DNA from: Streptomyces pyxinae
Lineage (GTDB): Bacteria; Actinomycetota; Actinomycetes; Streptomycetales; Streptomycetaceae
Reading direction: 5' to 3'
Assembly: GCF_024756275.1 (NCBI RefSeq)
Contig: NZ_JANUGQ010000003.1
Location: 62,001 to 126,000, forward strand
Length of the DNA stretch: 64,000 bases
Shown: in pieces, positions 17,425 to 26,867 of the stretch
How the letters are laid out: each line of letters opens with the position of its first letter
How positions within the stretch are numbered: the stretch's first letter is position 1
The notes under the pieces: generated by a model
Seen by the model: the letters and a program-made list of their open reading frames with translations, nothing else
What the model was told of the DNA's origin: nothing
The model's database searches: none
Program-made: the position numbers and the translations under genes

Positions 17425-17555
17425 ACCGGACCTCTCCCGTACGCCCCGGCGCCCGCCCGCCCTGGCGCGGCCCGCGCCGCCTGCCGTACGGCGTCCCGTC
17501 ATGCCGCCACGCGCACGGCGGTCCATCCCTTCTCCGCAGCAGGAGCACCACACCC

Positions 17556-18245
17556 ATGCGTTCCATGAACCCCACCCCCGCCCGCAGGCACGCGCGCCGG
17601 ATCGCGCTCGCCGTCGCCACGGCCACCGCCGCCGTCACCCTCGCCGCCTGCGGGGGCACCGATCGGCCGGCCGGCGACGGCTCGCCCTCCGCCCCCGCCT
17701 CCCCCTCCGCTTCCGCCGCCTCGTCGAAGGGCGCCCACAACGCCCAGGACGTGGCCTTCGCGCAGGGGATGATCCCGCACCACCGCCAGGCCCTGGAGAT
17801 GGCCGCCCTGGCCGACGGCCGCGCCCGCTCGCCCGAGGTGACGGCGCTCGCCCGGCGGATCGAGGGCGCCCAGGAGCCGGAGATCCGGACCATGAGCGGC
17901 TGGCTGACCTCCTGGGACGAGAAGGTCCCCGAGGCCCGGGACCACGGGGACATGCCCGGCATGGACCACGGCTCCGGACACGACATGTCCGCCATGCCCA
18001 GAAGGACATCGATGCCCGGGATGATGGGCGACGGCGAGATGGCCGCGCTGAGGAAGGCGTCCGGCCCGGCCTTCGACACGGCCTTCCTGAAGCTCATGGT
18101 CGAGCACCACAAGGGCGCCGTGGAGATGGCCGGCACCGAGCGGGCCAAGGGCGCGTACGGCCCCGCCAAGAAGCTGGCCGACGACATCATCAGGGCCCAG
18201 CGGTCCGAGATCGAGCAGATGGACCGCCTGCTCGCCGGCCACTGA
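17556..18245 (+). CDS. DUF305 domain lipoprotein
   Basis: A 229-residue lipoprotein: a signal peptide with twin-Arg-like start and lipobox LAAC (Cys at about residue 32), a Ser/Pro linker, then a DUF305 ferritin-like four-helix domain. It has the repeated motif M(I)PHHRQALEMA near 72 and MVEHHKGAVEMA near 190, whose histidines and methionines probably bind metal. The loop between them is Met/His-rich (HGDMPGMDHGSGHDMSAMP), typical of copper-binding proteins. The ATG at 17556 was chosen because the signal peptide starts there. Together with the DUF6153 gene it looks like a copper-responsive envelope pair. Family members have been linked to copper homeostasis, but the exact role is unproven. 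Confidence 0.9.
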   Translation: MRSMNPTPARRHARRIALAVATATAAVTLAACGGTDRPAGDGSPSAPASPSASAASSKGAHNAQDVAFAQGMIPHHRQALEMAALADGRARSPEVTALARRIEGAQEPEIRTMSGWLTSWDEKVPEARDHGDMPGMDHGSGHDMSAMPRRTSMPGMMGDGEMAALRKASGPAFDTAFLKLMVEHHKGAVEMAGTERAKGAYGPAKKLADDIIRAQRSEIEQMDRLLAGH

Positions 18246-18338
18246 CCCCCGGAGCCGGACCCGCCGGGTACCAGGAACCGGGCCCCTCGGGTGCCGGAGC
18301 CGGACCCGCCGGGCCCCGGAGCAGGTCCCACCGAGGGC

Positions 18339-18366
18339 GGTCCCGGTCCCACCGGGGACCGGGACC
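18339..18366 (+). terminator. Hairpin terminator after DUF305 gene
   Basis: GGTCCCGGTCCC (18339-18350) pairs perfectly with GGGACCGGGACC (18355-18366) across a 4-nt loop. It follows the DUF305 gene by about 95 bp and has no T-run, as is common in Streptomyces. Direct repeats of GGAGCCGGACCCGCCGGG occur just before it at about 18250 and 18296. Confidence 0.6.
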
Positions 18367-18501
18367 GGTCCCATCGGGGGCTCAGTGACGGAATGGTGAC
18401 GAACCGTTGACCGATGGCGCGGCGCGAACTCCGCCGCGCCATCGGTACCCTGAGCCCACGCGCGCGGTGTGACTGTCCCACCGGCGAGGCCCGGGGGGAC
18501 G

Positions 18502-19857
<1,356 letters not shown>

Positions 19858-19860
19858 CCA

Positions 19861-19959
19861 CCGGCAGAACCGACAGAACCGACAGGGCCGACAGAACCGA
19901 CAGGGCCGGCAGGACCGGCAGGGCCGGCAGGACCGGCGGAGCAGACAGGGTCGGCAGAG
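19861..19959. repeat. 9-bp tandem repeat, about 11 copies
   Basis: Eleven 9-bp units of the form CCG(A/G)CAG(A/G)(A/G) run from 19861 to 19959 in the 117-bp gap between the convergent kinase and permease genes. The units are in a noncoding position (after the kinase stop codon). Copy number may vary between strains. Confidence 0.8.
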
Positions 19960-19974
19960 CCCCCGCCCCTTCCC

Positions 19975-21528
19975 CTATCCCTTCTTCTCCTCCACCGCGT
20001 CCCCGGCGGGGGCGTCGCCGCGCCCGTAGTGATGGGTGGTGACCATGTAGATCAGCCCGGTGCCCACCACCACCGCGCCGCAGAGCAGCACGATCCAGTT
20101 CTCGTACCAGGGCCGGTCCGGGGTGCGGGCCCAGGAGATGTTGACGATGGCGAAGATCCCGTACGCCAGCGCCGCCGCGTTGACCAGCAGCCCCCACCGG
20201 CCCAGGGTGAACTCCCCGCTGGGCCGCCACCCCTTCAGCCGCGCCCGGAGCGCGGCCAGCACCACCATCTGGAACGAGCCGTAGATGCCCAGGATGGCGA
20301 AGGACACGATCTTGGTGAGGGCGTCCGCGGAGATCAGCGAGCCGAAGGCGATCAGGACCGGCACGACCGCCGCCACCAGCAGGGCGAAGCCGGGTACGGC
20401 CCGGGCGTGCGAGAACTGCCGGAGCAGCCGGTGGCCCACGATCATCTCGTCCCTGGCGTACGAGTAGATGAGCCGGCCGGCCGCCGCCTGGAGGCTGATG
20501 GTGCAGGACAGGAACGAGATCAGCACCACCGCCATCACCAGCCGGGCGCCGGTCTCGCCCATGGCGTCGTACAGCAGATGGACCACCGGGTCGGCGTCCT
20601 CGCCGGAGATGATCGCCCGGTAGTCGGCCACCGAGAGCAGCAGCGAGAGACAGGTGAAGGTGGCGGCGGCCCCGCCCACGTAGATGGTGCGGCGCATCGC
20701 CTTGGGGATCACCTTCCCCGGGTGGGCGACCTCCTCGGCGGTGTCCCCGCACGCCTCGAAGCCGTAGTACTGGTAGAAGCCGATGATGGCGGCGGCCAGG
20801 AAGACCGGGGCGTAACCGCCGTCGCCCTGGGTGTCATAGCTGTCGAAGATCACCCCGAGCCCGTGGAAGCGGTGGGTGACCAGCAGATAGATGCCGACCA
20901 CCAGCGCCCCGATCAGCTCGCCGCCGAAGCCGATGACCGCCGCCCAGGACAGTGCCTTGGTGCCGCAGTAGTTGATGAGCACGGCGACGATGATCAGCAC
21001 CACCGTGCAGAGGACGGTGGTGTGCACGCTGGGGTCGAAGCCGAAGAGGATCGCGATGTACGGCCCCGCCCCGTAGGCGACCGAGGTGATGGTCACCAGC
21101 AGCGCCCACATGTAGACCCAGCCGGTCATCCACGCCCAGCGCTTGCCCCACAGCCGGCGGGCCCACGGGTAGACGCCGCCCGCGATGGGGTACTGGGCGA
21201 CGACCTCGCCGAAGACCAGGGCCACCAGGAACTGCCCGAGCCCCGCCATCAGGAAGGCCCAGATCATCGGCGGGCCGCCGGTCATCAGGGCCGTACCGAA
21301 GAGGGTGTAGGTGGAGACCACCGGCGACAGATAGGTGAAGCCGAGCGCGAAGTTGGCCCAGGGCCCCATCTCCTTGCGGAACTCCGAACCGGGCTCGCCG
21401 CCCTGCCCGGCGCCCGCCCCGGCGGCCCCCTGTCCGGCTCCCGACCCCTGTCCGGCCCCCGCCCCCGACCCGGCACCGGCCCCCGCGGCCGAGGCGGGCG
21501 CCGGCTCGCCGCCCGTGCCCGGCGTCAC
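19975..21528 (-). CDS. APC family amino-acid/amine permease
   Basis: A 517-residue transporter with about 12 membrane helices of the APC superfamily. It starts with EFRKEMGPWANFALGFTYLSPVVSTYTLFG and has the helix-6 region GFYQYYGFEACGDTAEEVAHP, as in GABA/choline/ethanolamine-type permeases. Before the first helix there is a low-complexity Gly/Ala/Gln-rich stretch (about residues 14-44, built on GAGAGQG). The GTG start at 21528 overlaps the stop of the GMC oxidoreductase by 4 nt, so it is the third gene of an operon with aldehyde dehydrogenase and GMC oxidoreductase. In this setting it probably imports the operon's substrate, choline or a related amine or alcohol; that is inference. Confidence 0.9.
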   Translation of the reverse strand: MTPGTGGEPAPASAAGAGAGSGAGAGQGSGAGQGAAGAGAGQGGEPGSEFRKEMGPWANFALGFTYLSPVVSTYTLFGTALMTGGPPMIWAFLMAGLGQFLVALVFGEVVAQYPIAGGVYPWARRLWGKRWAWMTGWVYMWALLVTITSVAYGAGPYIAILFGFDPSVHTTVLCTVVLIIVAVLINYCGTKALSWAAVIGFGGELIGALVVGIYLLVTHRFHGLGVIFDSYDTQGDGGYAPVFLAAAIIGFYQYYGFEACGDTAEEVAHPGKVIPKAMRRTIYVGGAAATFTCLSLLLSVADYRAIISGEDADPVVHLLYDAMGETGARLVMAVVLISFLSCTISLQAAAGRLIYSYARDEMIVGHRLLRQFSHARAVPGFALLVAAVVPVLIAFGSLISADALTKIVSFAILGIYGSFQMVVLAALRARLKGWRPSGEFTLGRWGLLVNAAALAYGIFAIVNISWARTPDRPWYENWIVLLCGAVVVGTGLIYMVTTHHYGRGDAPAGDAVEEKKG

Positions 21529-23102
21529 CGCTCCACCCGCCCGGCGGCGACGGACTCCCGGCCGGTGATCAGATCGGCGGCCCGCTCGGCGGCGAGCAGC
21601 ACCGTCACCATGGGGTTGATGGTCGGCATGGTCGGGAAGACCGAGGCGTCCACCACCCGCACCCCGTCGAAGCCGCGGAGCCGCAGCTCGGGATCGACCA
21701 CCGCCAGCGGGTCGTCCGGCGCGCCCATCCGGCAGGTGCCGGCCGGGTGGTAGACGGTGTGCGCCGCCCGGCGGGCGTACTCGGAGAGCTCGGCGTCCGT
21801 GGTGACCGAGGGCCCGGGCGCCACCTCGCGGCGCAGCCAGCTCCGCAGCGGCTCGGTGGCGGCCACCTTCCGGGCGACCCTCATCCCGTCCACCAGGGTC
21901 TGTTCGTCATGGCCCTCCGGGTCGGTGAAGTAGCGGAAGTCCAGCGCCGGATGAACAGTCGGATCGGCGCTGGTGAGCCACATCCGGCCCACCGAGCGGG
22001 CCCGGGGGACGTTGGGGGTCATGCACACCCCGTGCTCCACGGCCGGGTAGCCCAGGCGCTCGGTGTTGACGCTGAACGGCACCTGGTAGAAGTGGAACAT
22101 CAGGTCCGGCCGGGACGCCCCGGCCTCCCGGCGCAGAAAGAGCCCGGCGTCCGAGTCCATGGCGGAGTTGGGCGGCAGCGGGCCCTCGGTCTCCCAGATG
22201 ATCACCGACTCCGGATGGTCGAGCAGGTTCTCGCCCACGCCCGGCAGGTCCGCCAGCGGCTCGATGCCCAGACCGCGCAGCTGGTCGGCCGGCCCGATCC
22301 CGGAGAGCAGCAGCAGCCGGGGGGTGTCGATCGCCCCGGCGCAGAGCAACAGCTCCCGCTCGGCCCGCAGTACGCGCTCCCCGCCGTCCTTCTCCCGCAC
22401 CTGCACCCGGGTCAGCGCCCCGGCCGCGTCGGCCAGCAGCCGATACGCCCAGGTCTCCAGCCGGAGCGTCAGATTGGGCCGGTCGAGCACCGGGTGGAGG
22501 TAGGCCACCGAGGCCGAGGAGCGCTTGTTCTCTTCCGGCTCGTAGGCGAGTGAGAAGAACCCGGTGCCCTCCGGGAAGGGCTGGGCGTTGAAGTCCTCCA
22601 CCACCGGCACGCCCAGCGCCTGGTGGGCGGCGGCGACGAAGTCCCGGGCGATCGGGTTCCGGTCCTGCTCGGCGACCGGGACGATCCGGTTCTTCAGCCG
22701 CTTCCGGTACGGCAGGATCGTCTCCGGGCCCCAGCCCGCGCACCCCCGCTCCACCCACTCGTCCAGGTCTTCCGGCAGGGGCAGAAAGCTGATCAGGGTG
22801 TTGTGCGAGGAGCAGCCGCCGAGCACCCGGGCGCGGGAGTGCAGGATGTGCGAATTGCCGCGCGGCTGCTCGGTGGTGGTGTACCCGTAGTCGAACTCCG
22901 AGTCCAGCAGGTTGATCCAGTTCCGCAGCTTCAGGATCCGCTCGTCCCCGACGTCGCTGGGGCCGCCCTCCACCACACAGACCCGCACCGAAGGGTCCTC
23001 GGTGAGCCGGTCCGCCAGCACGCAGCCGGCGGTGCCGCCACCCACGATCACATAGTCGTACGTCTCATCCGTCTCGTCCCCGCGACCGTTCTCCGCGCTC
23101 AT
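21525..23102 (-). CDS. GMC family FAD-dependent oxidoreductase (choline dehydrogenase-like)
   Basis: A 525-residue flavoprotein with the GMC layout: N-terminal FAD fold (DYVIVGGGTAGCVLADRL near residue 17, then CVVEGG), the GMC signature GGCSSHNTLISFLP near 95, GAIDTPRLLLLSGIGP in the middle, and the C-terminal catalytic part with HPAGTCRMG and VVDASVFPTMPTINP. The order ALDH - GMC - permease matches bacterial choline-to-glycine betaine operons, where this enzyme would oxidise choline to betaine aldehyde; other alcohols are possible. The ATG at 23102 was chosen over a GTG seven codons earlier because repeated GAGGACGG sequences lie directly upstream. Confidence 0.88.
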   Translation of the reverse strand: MSAENGRGDETDETYDYVIVGGGTAGCVLADRLTEDPSVRVCVVEGGPSDVGDERILKLRNWINLLDSEFDYGYTTTEQPRGNSHILHSRARVLGGCSSHNTLISFLPLPEDLDEWVERGCAGWGPETILPYRKRLKNRIVPVAEQDRNPIARDFVAAAHQALGVPVVEDFNAQPFPEGTGFFSLAYEPEENKRSSASVAYLHPVLDRPNLTLRLETWAYRLLADAAGALTRVQVREKDGGERVLRAERELLLCAGAIDTPRLLLLSGIGPADQLRGLGIEPLADLPGVGENLLDHPESVIIWETEGPLPPNSAMDSDAGLFLRREAGASRPDLMFHFYQVPFSVNTERLGYPAVEHGVCMTPNVPRARSVGRMWLTSADPTVHPALDFRYFTDPEGHDEQTLVDGMRVARKVAATEPLRSWLRREVAPGPSVTTDAELSEYARRAAHTVYHPAGTCRMGAPDDPLAVVDPELRLRGFDGVRVVDASVFPTMPTINPMVTVLLAAERAADLITGRESVAAGRVER

Positions 23103-23139
23103 ACCGTCCTCACCCGTCCTCACCCGTCCTCACCCGTCC
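23103..23139 (-). repeat. 10-bp tandem repeat carrying Shine-Dalgarno-like units
   Basis: On the plus strand the unit CACCCGTCCT occurs about 3.5 times, which on the mRNA strand reads (A)GGACGGGTG repeated. The last copy, GAGGACGGT, serves as the ribosome-binding site of the GMC gene at 23102, so the mRNA carries several closely spaced Shine-Dalgarno-like sites. Confidence 0.7.
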
Positions 23140-23159
23140 ACGCTCTCGCATCAGCCGGC

Positions 23160-23243
23160 CGTCCCCGTCCCCCCGCGCTCCCCCTCCCCTTACTCCCCTC
23201 CCCCGCACTTGCCTCCCTCCCCCCTCCCCCTCCCTCCCCCCTT
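23160..23243 (-). other. Long G-rich polypurine tract in the operon spacer
   Basis: Between the aldehyde dehydrogenase and the GMC gene the coding strand is almost purely purine over about 80 nt, with many runs of 3-6 guanines separated by single A residues (on the plus strand, runs of C with T). RNA of this composition can form G-quadruplexes. The whole 151-bp spacer has no gene. Confidence 0.7.
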
Positions 23244-23253
23244 CGCCCGGCGT

Positions 23254-24720
23254 TCAGCCCTTGAACCAGCCGGACGGCGCGGGCCGCAGGTTCTGGTAGA
23301 TGTGCTTGGACTCCTGGTACTCCCGCAGCCCGGTGGGCCCGAGCTCCCGGCCGACGCCGGACCGCCCGAAGCCGCCCCACTCGGCCTGGGGGACGTACGG
23401 GTGGAAGTCGTTGATCCACACGGTGCCGTGCCGCAGCCGGCCGGCCACCCGCTGGGCCCGGCTCGCGTCGGAGGTCCATACGGCTCCGGCCAGCCCGTAG
23501 CGGGTGTCGTTGGCCAGCTCCACGGCCTCGTCCTCGTCCCGGAACCGCTCGACCGTCACCACCGGGCCGAAGACCTCCTCCTGGACGATCCGCATGGAGC
23601 GGTCGCAGTCCGCGAAGACCGTCGGCTCCAGGAAGAAGCCGTCCGCCAGCGCCGGGTCGTCCGGGCGCTTGCCGCCGGTGACCACCCGGGCCCCCTCGGA
23701 GCGGCCGATCTCCAGGTACTTCTCGACCTTCTCCCGGTGCTCCGCCGAGCTGAGCGGCCCGCTCTCGGTCGCCTCGTCCCTGCCGTCACCCAGCCGGATC
23801 GCCCGGGCCCGCGCGGCCAGCCGCTCCACGAACCGGTCGTACAGGCCGTCCTGGACGAGCAGCCGGGAGCCGGCCGAACAGACCTGCCCGGAGTGCAGGA
23901 AGGCGGCGTCCAGCGCGTAGTCGATGGCCGCCTCGACGTCGCAGTCCTCGAAGACGACGTTCGGATTCTTGCCGCCGAGCTCCAGGGCGATGTTCTTCAC
24001 GTCCTCCGCCGCGGCCTCCATGATCCGCCGCCCGGTCGCCAGACCGCCGGTGAAGGAGACCAGGTCCACGTCCGGGTGGGCGGTCATCGCCGCGCCCACG
24101 GTGGCGCCGGAGCCGAGCACCAGGTTGGCCACCCCGCGCGGGGCGCCCGCCTCCTCGATGAGGCGGATCATGTGGATGGTGGTGAGCGGGGTGGTCTCGC
24201 TCGGCTTCAGTACGAAGGTGTTCCCCGCCGCCAGCGCGGGCGCGACCTTCCAGGACGCCTGGAGGAGCGGGTAGTTCCAGGGGGCGATCAGGGCGCACAC
24301 CCCGATCGGCGCGTACACCACCCGGCTCAGCACGTCCGGGCCGACGTCCACCACCCGGCCGCCGTCCTTGTCGGCGATCTCCGCGAAGTAGCGGAAGGCG
24401 TTGGACACGTCCTCCACGTCGAGCCGGGCCTCGGTGAGCGTCTTGCCGGTGTCGGCCGTCTCGGTACGGGCGATCTCCTCCCGGTCGCGCAGCAGGAACT
24501 GGCTGACCCGGTGCAGCACGTCCGCGCGCACCCGGGTCGGCGCGTGCGCCCACTCCTCCTCGCGGAAGGCCCGCGCGGCCGCCCTGACGGCCCGGTCGAC
24601 ATCGGCGGCGTCGGCCTCGTCCACGGTGGTCACCACCGAGGCGTCGTACGGGTTGATCACCTCCCGCCGCCCGCCGGCCACCGCGCTCACCCAGGCGCCG
24701 TCGATGTACAGATCACCCAT
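23254..24720 (-). CDS. Aldehyde dehydrogenase (betaine-aldehyde dehydrogenase-like)
   Basis: A 488-residue NAD(P)-dependent aldehyde dehydrogenase. It has IAPWNYPLLQASWKVAPALAAGN (about residue 145), the cofactor-binding SFTGG (222-226), the general base E247 in LELGG and the catalytic cysteine C281 in SGQVCSAG. The combination HSGQVCSAGSR resembles betaine-aldehyde dehydrogenases. It is the first gene of the operon with a GMC oxidoreductase and an APC permease, which together fit choline to betaine conversion for osmoprotection. The ATG at 24720 is preceded by GAGGAGGG. Specificity for betaine aldehyde is inferred from context and motif; other aldehydes remain possible. Confidence 0.9.
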   Translation of the reverse strand: MGDLYIDGAWVSAVAGGRREVINPYDASVVTTVDEADAADVDRAVRAAARAFREEEWAHAPTRVRADVLHRVSQFLLRDREEIARTETADTGKTLTEARLDVEDVSNAFRYFAEIADKDGGRVVDVGPDVLSRVVYAPIGVCALIAPWNYPLLQASWKVAPALAAGNTFVLKPSETTPLTTIHMIRLIEEAGAPRGVANLVLGSGATVGAAMTAHPDVDLVSFTGGLATGRRIMEAAAEDVKNIALELGGKNPNVVFEDCDVEAAIDYALDAAFLHSGQVCSAGSRLLVQDGLYDRFVERLAARARAIRLGDGRDEATESGPLSSAEHREKVEKYLEIGRSEGARVVTGGKRPDDPALADGFFLEPTVFADCDRSMRIVQEEVFGPVVTVERFRDEDEAVELANDTRYGLAGAVWTSDASRAQRVAGRLRHGTVWINDFHPYVPQAEWGGFGRSGVGRELGPTGLREYQESKHIYQNLRPAPSGWFKG

Positions 24721-25007
24721 TCCGGCCCTCCTCGTCCCGTCCGTGCCAGTCCCCGTCCGTACCCGCCCGTACGCGTCCAACCGGCGCCGCGCCGGGCCGC
24801 TCCACATGGTTCAGCGCCACGGGCCCACGCCACCGGGGCACACCGCAGCACCCGAGGACCGGGGAATGAATTGACCTGATCGGACCAGCCGGGCCGCCCG
24901 CCACCGGCGCGGCCCGTCGGCGGCCGGGGCGAGCCGGCCACCCGGGAGGGGCGTACGGCCACCCGGGACACGGCGGTACGCCCCCGGGGCCACCCGGGAC
25001 AGGGGTC
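24721..25007. other. Intergenic region upstream of the betaine-type operon
   Basis: No gene is supported from 24721 to 25179. An AT-richer patch at 24860-24895 lies about 150 bp before the aldehyde dehydrogenase start and probably belongs to the operon's promoter; it contains GGTC-N6-GGTC on the minus strand. The remainder is very GC-rich, and its distal half is the tandem repeat listed separately. Confidence 0.4.
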
Positions 25008-25140
25008 AGGACAGGGGGCCCGGCCACACCCCGCGTGCGGGCACAAGGCCCCGGCCGCGCCCCGCTCGTGGGCACAGGGGCCCGGCCACGCCCCGCCCGC
25101 AGGTACAGGGGTCCGGCCGCACCCCTCCCGCGGGCACACG
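25008..25140. repeat. 31-bp tandem repeat, four copies plus a partial copy
   Basis: Four degenerate 31-bp units begin at 25008, 25039, 25070 and 25101 (core GGGCACAGGGGCCCGGCC with variants), followed by a partial fifth. They lie beyond the stop codon of the small RelE-like gene and encode nothing recognisable. Confidence 0.7.
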
Positions 25141-25179
25141 GATCTGCCGCGCCCCCCGCGCGGGCGCGGGGGGCGTCCC

Positions 25180-25425
25180 TCAGACGTAGACGGCGCGCAC
25201 CACCGTGACGGTGAGGACCGAGGCGCTGACGTAGTACCGCACGACCACCCCGCCCACGGTGGCCTCGCGCCGGTCGGGGTCGCCCTTCACCGGGGTGGAG
25301 CCCAGCCCGTACGGTTCGGCGGCCAGCCGGCGCAGCCCGGCGTCGAAGGTGTCCCGTAAGGCGCGGGGCATGGCGAACCGGGCCTGGTCGGCGGGCGGGG
25401 CGTGCTGGACATGGCAGTGGGTCAC
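25180..25425 (-). CDS. Small RelE/ParE-like protein (putative toxin)
   Basis: An 81-residue protein with a RelE/ParE-like pattern: an amphipathic helix (LRDTFDAGLRRLAAEPYGLGSTPVKG) followed by short beta strands (RREATVGGVVVRYYVSASVLTVTVVRAVYV). The conserved 'DPYG..S..VKG..R.A.....VRY.....VLTVTVV' layout is typical of this fold. The GTG start at 25425 overlaps the stop of the upstream 90-residue gene by 4 nt, so they form a tightly coupled pair. Size, order and overlap fit a type II toxin-antitoxin module, with this as toxin and the upstream protein as antitoxin. Toxicity is inferred; I cannot identify a known family with certainty. Confidence 0.6.
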   Translation of the reverse strand: MTHCHVQHAPPADQARFAMPRALRDTFDAGLRRLAAEPYGLGSTPVKGDPDRREATVGGVVVRYYVSASVLTVTVVRAVYV

Positions 25426-25694
25426 AGCGCCTCCGGGCCCGCCGGGGCGTCTGCCGCGCCGATGTCCTCGCCCCGGGCGAGCCGCTCGAACAGCGCCTCG
25501 TCCTCCTCGTCGGCGCCGGTCCCCGACAGCGCCCAGCGCACCAGGGCGACCGGCAGTTCGGGGGCGGGGACATGGGCGATGGCCCGGTCGAACTCGGCGG
25601 CCCGGTCGGTGTCCATGGCGGCCCGGACGGCCGCGATGGTGCCGGGCAGTTCCACCAACTCCCCGCCGATCACGGTCTTGAGCGTGTCGTCCAT
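25422..25694 (-). CDS. Small acidic partner protein (putative antitoxin, DUF6247-like)
   Basis: A 90-residue acidic, mainly helical protein: an N-terminal MDDTLKTVIGGELVELPGTI, then AAMDTDRAAEFDRAIAHVPAPELPVALVRWALSGTG and a charged C-terminal helix (EDEALFERLARGED). It resembles the small actinobacterial proteins found in front of RelE-like toxins. The ATG at 25694 is preceded by GGGAGG at a good distance. It overlaps the following RelE-like gene by 4 nt. No ribbon-helix-helix or XRE domain is obvious, so its DNA-binding role, if any, is unclear. The family assignment is tentative. Confidence 0.55.
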   Translation of the reverse strand: MDDTLKTVIGGELVELPGTIAAVRAAMDTDRAAEFDRAIAHVPAPELPVALVRWALSGTGADEEDEALFERLARGEDIGAADAPAGPEAL

Positions 25695-25956
25695 GCGAAG
25701 CCTCCCTGCCTCCCGCGCGGTGGTCCACGGCGTCCAGCCGGTACGGCGGCCGCCAGGGTACGCCTCGCACCGTACGCGACCCGGCCCGCCCGCCCGCCGG
25801 GCGCTCCTCCGCCGACCACCCGTCAGCGGGCGGCCCCTGCCCGTGGTTGCCGCTCGGCGCACACCGGCATGCCCGGCGCCCGCCAGGACACCCCGGCCCG
25901 CCCGGCCACCGGCCACGCGGCCCCGCCCCCCAGTCGGGGGTCGGGCCGGTCCCGCC

Positions 25957-26751
25957 TCACTCCACCGGGGTCGTCTCCGGCATCTCGCCCTCGGTCGTCG
26001 TCACATCGATCACCGAGAAGACCGCGCCCTGGGGATCGGAGAGGGTGGCGAACCGGCCGAACGGACTGCTCATCGGCCCGAACCGGACCACCCCGCCGCG
26101 CGCGGTCGCCCGGTCGATGGCGGCGTCGCAGTCCTCGACGGTGAAGTACACATTGATGTGCGGCGGCACCTCGGCCGGGAAGTCGTCCGTCATCGCCATC
26201 CGGCCCAGCACGGTGGTGTCCCCGGCGTCGAACAGCAGGAAGTCGTAGGGTCCGGACTCCATCCGCCGGGGCCGGTAGCCGAAGACCCCGGTGAAGAAGG
26301 CGTCCGCCTTCGCCGGCTCGCGGGTGTAGATCTCGGCCCAGCAGTAGGCGCCGGGCACCCCGGTCGCCTCGAAGCCCTGGTGGCTGCCCGGCTCCCAGAG
26401 CCCGAAGGCGACGCCACTGGGGTCCCGGACGAGCGCCATCGTGCCGAAGTCGCTCACCCGCATCGGCTCCATGAGAACCTCGCCGCCGTGCTCGCGGACC
26501 CTGGCGACGGTGGCGGCCGTGTCCGTGGTGGCGAGATAGAGGCACCAGGCCGACTGGTCCTCCGCGCCCGGCATCGGCGGCACGACGGCGGCGACCGCCT
26601 TTCCGCCGGCGCGGGCCTCCGTGTAGTTGCCGAACTCGGTCGCTGACTCGCCGAAGGTCCAGCCGAGCACGTCTCCGTAGAAGCTCTTGGCGCCCTCCAG
26701 GTCGGCGAACATCGCGTCCGCCCAGATGGGGGTGGATTCCTGTACGGCCAT
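25957..26751 (-). CDS. VOC family protein (two glyoxalase-like domains)
   Basis: A 264-residue protein containing two vicinal-oxygen-chelate domains in tandem. The first runs about 8-125 (WADAMFADLEGAKSFYGDVLGWTFGE, then VRDPSGVAFGLWEPGSHQG) and the second about 135-258 (CWAEIYTREPAKADAFFTGVFGYRP, then LSDPQGAVFSVIDV). This is the YdeA-like 'VOC family protein' type common in Streptomyces, some of which degrade or sequester antibiotics or methylglyoxal. The ligand cannot be told from sequence. The ATG at 26751 has GGAGAGGG upstream. It is convergent to nothing close; its 3' end is about 260 bp from the small TA-like pair on the same strand. Confidence 0.88.
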   Translation of the reverse strand: MAVQESTPIWADAMFADLEGAKSFYGDVLGWTFGESATEFGNYTEARAGGKAVAAVVPPMPGAEDQSAWCLYLATTDTAATVARVREHGGEVLMEPMRVSDFGTMALVRDPSGVAFGLWEPGSHQGFEATGVPGAYCWAEIYTREPAKADAFFTGVFGYRPRRMESGPYDFLLFDAGDTTVLGRMAMTDDFPAEVPPHINVYFTVEDCDAAIDRATARGGVVRFGPMSSPFGRFATLSDPQGAVFSVIDVTTTEGEMPETTPVE

Positions 26752-26867
26752 GGCGCCGCCCTCTCCGTCCCGGCCCCCCTGAGTCTCCCTGCCAGGATTC
26801 CCTGTCCGTTTTTTCACGTTAGACAGGTATGTCCACCACGTCGACCGGGGCAGGGGTGGCGAATACC

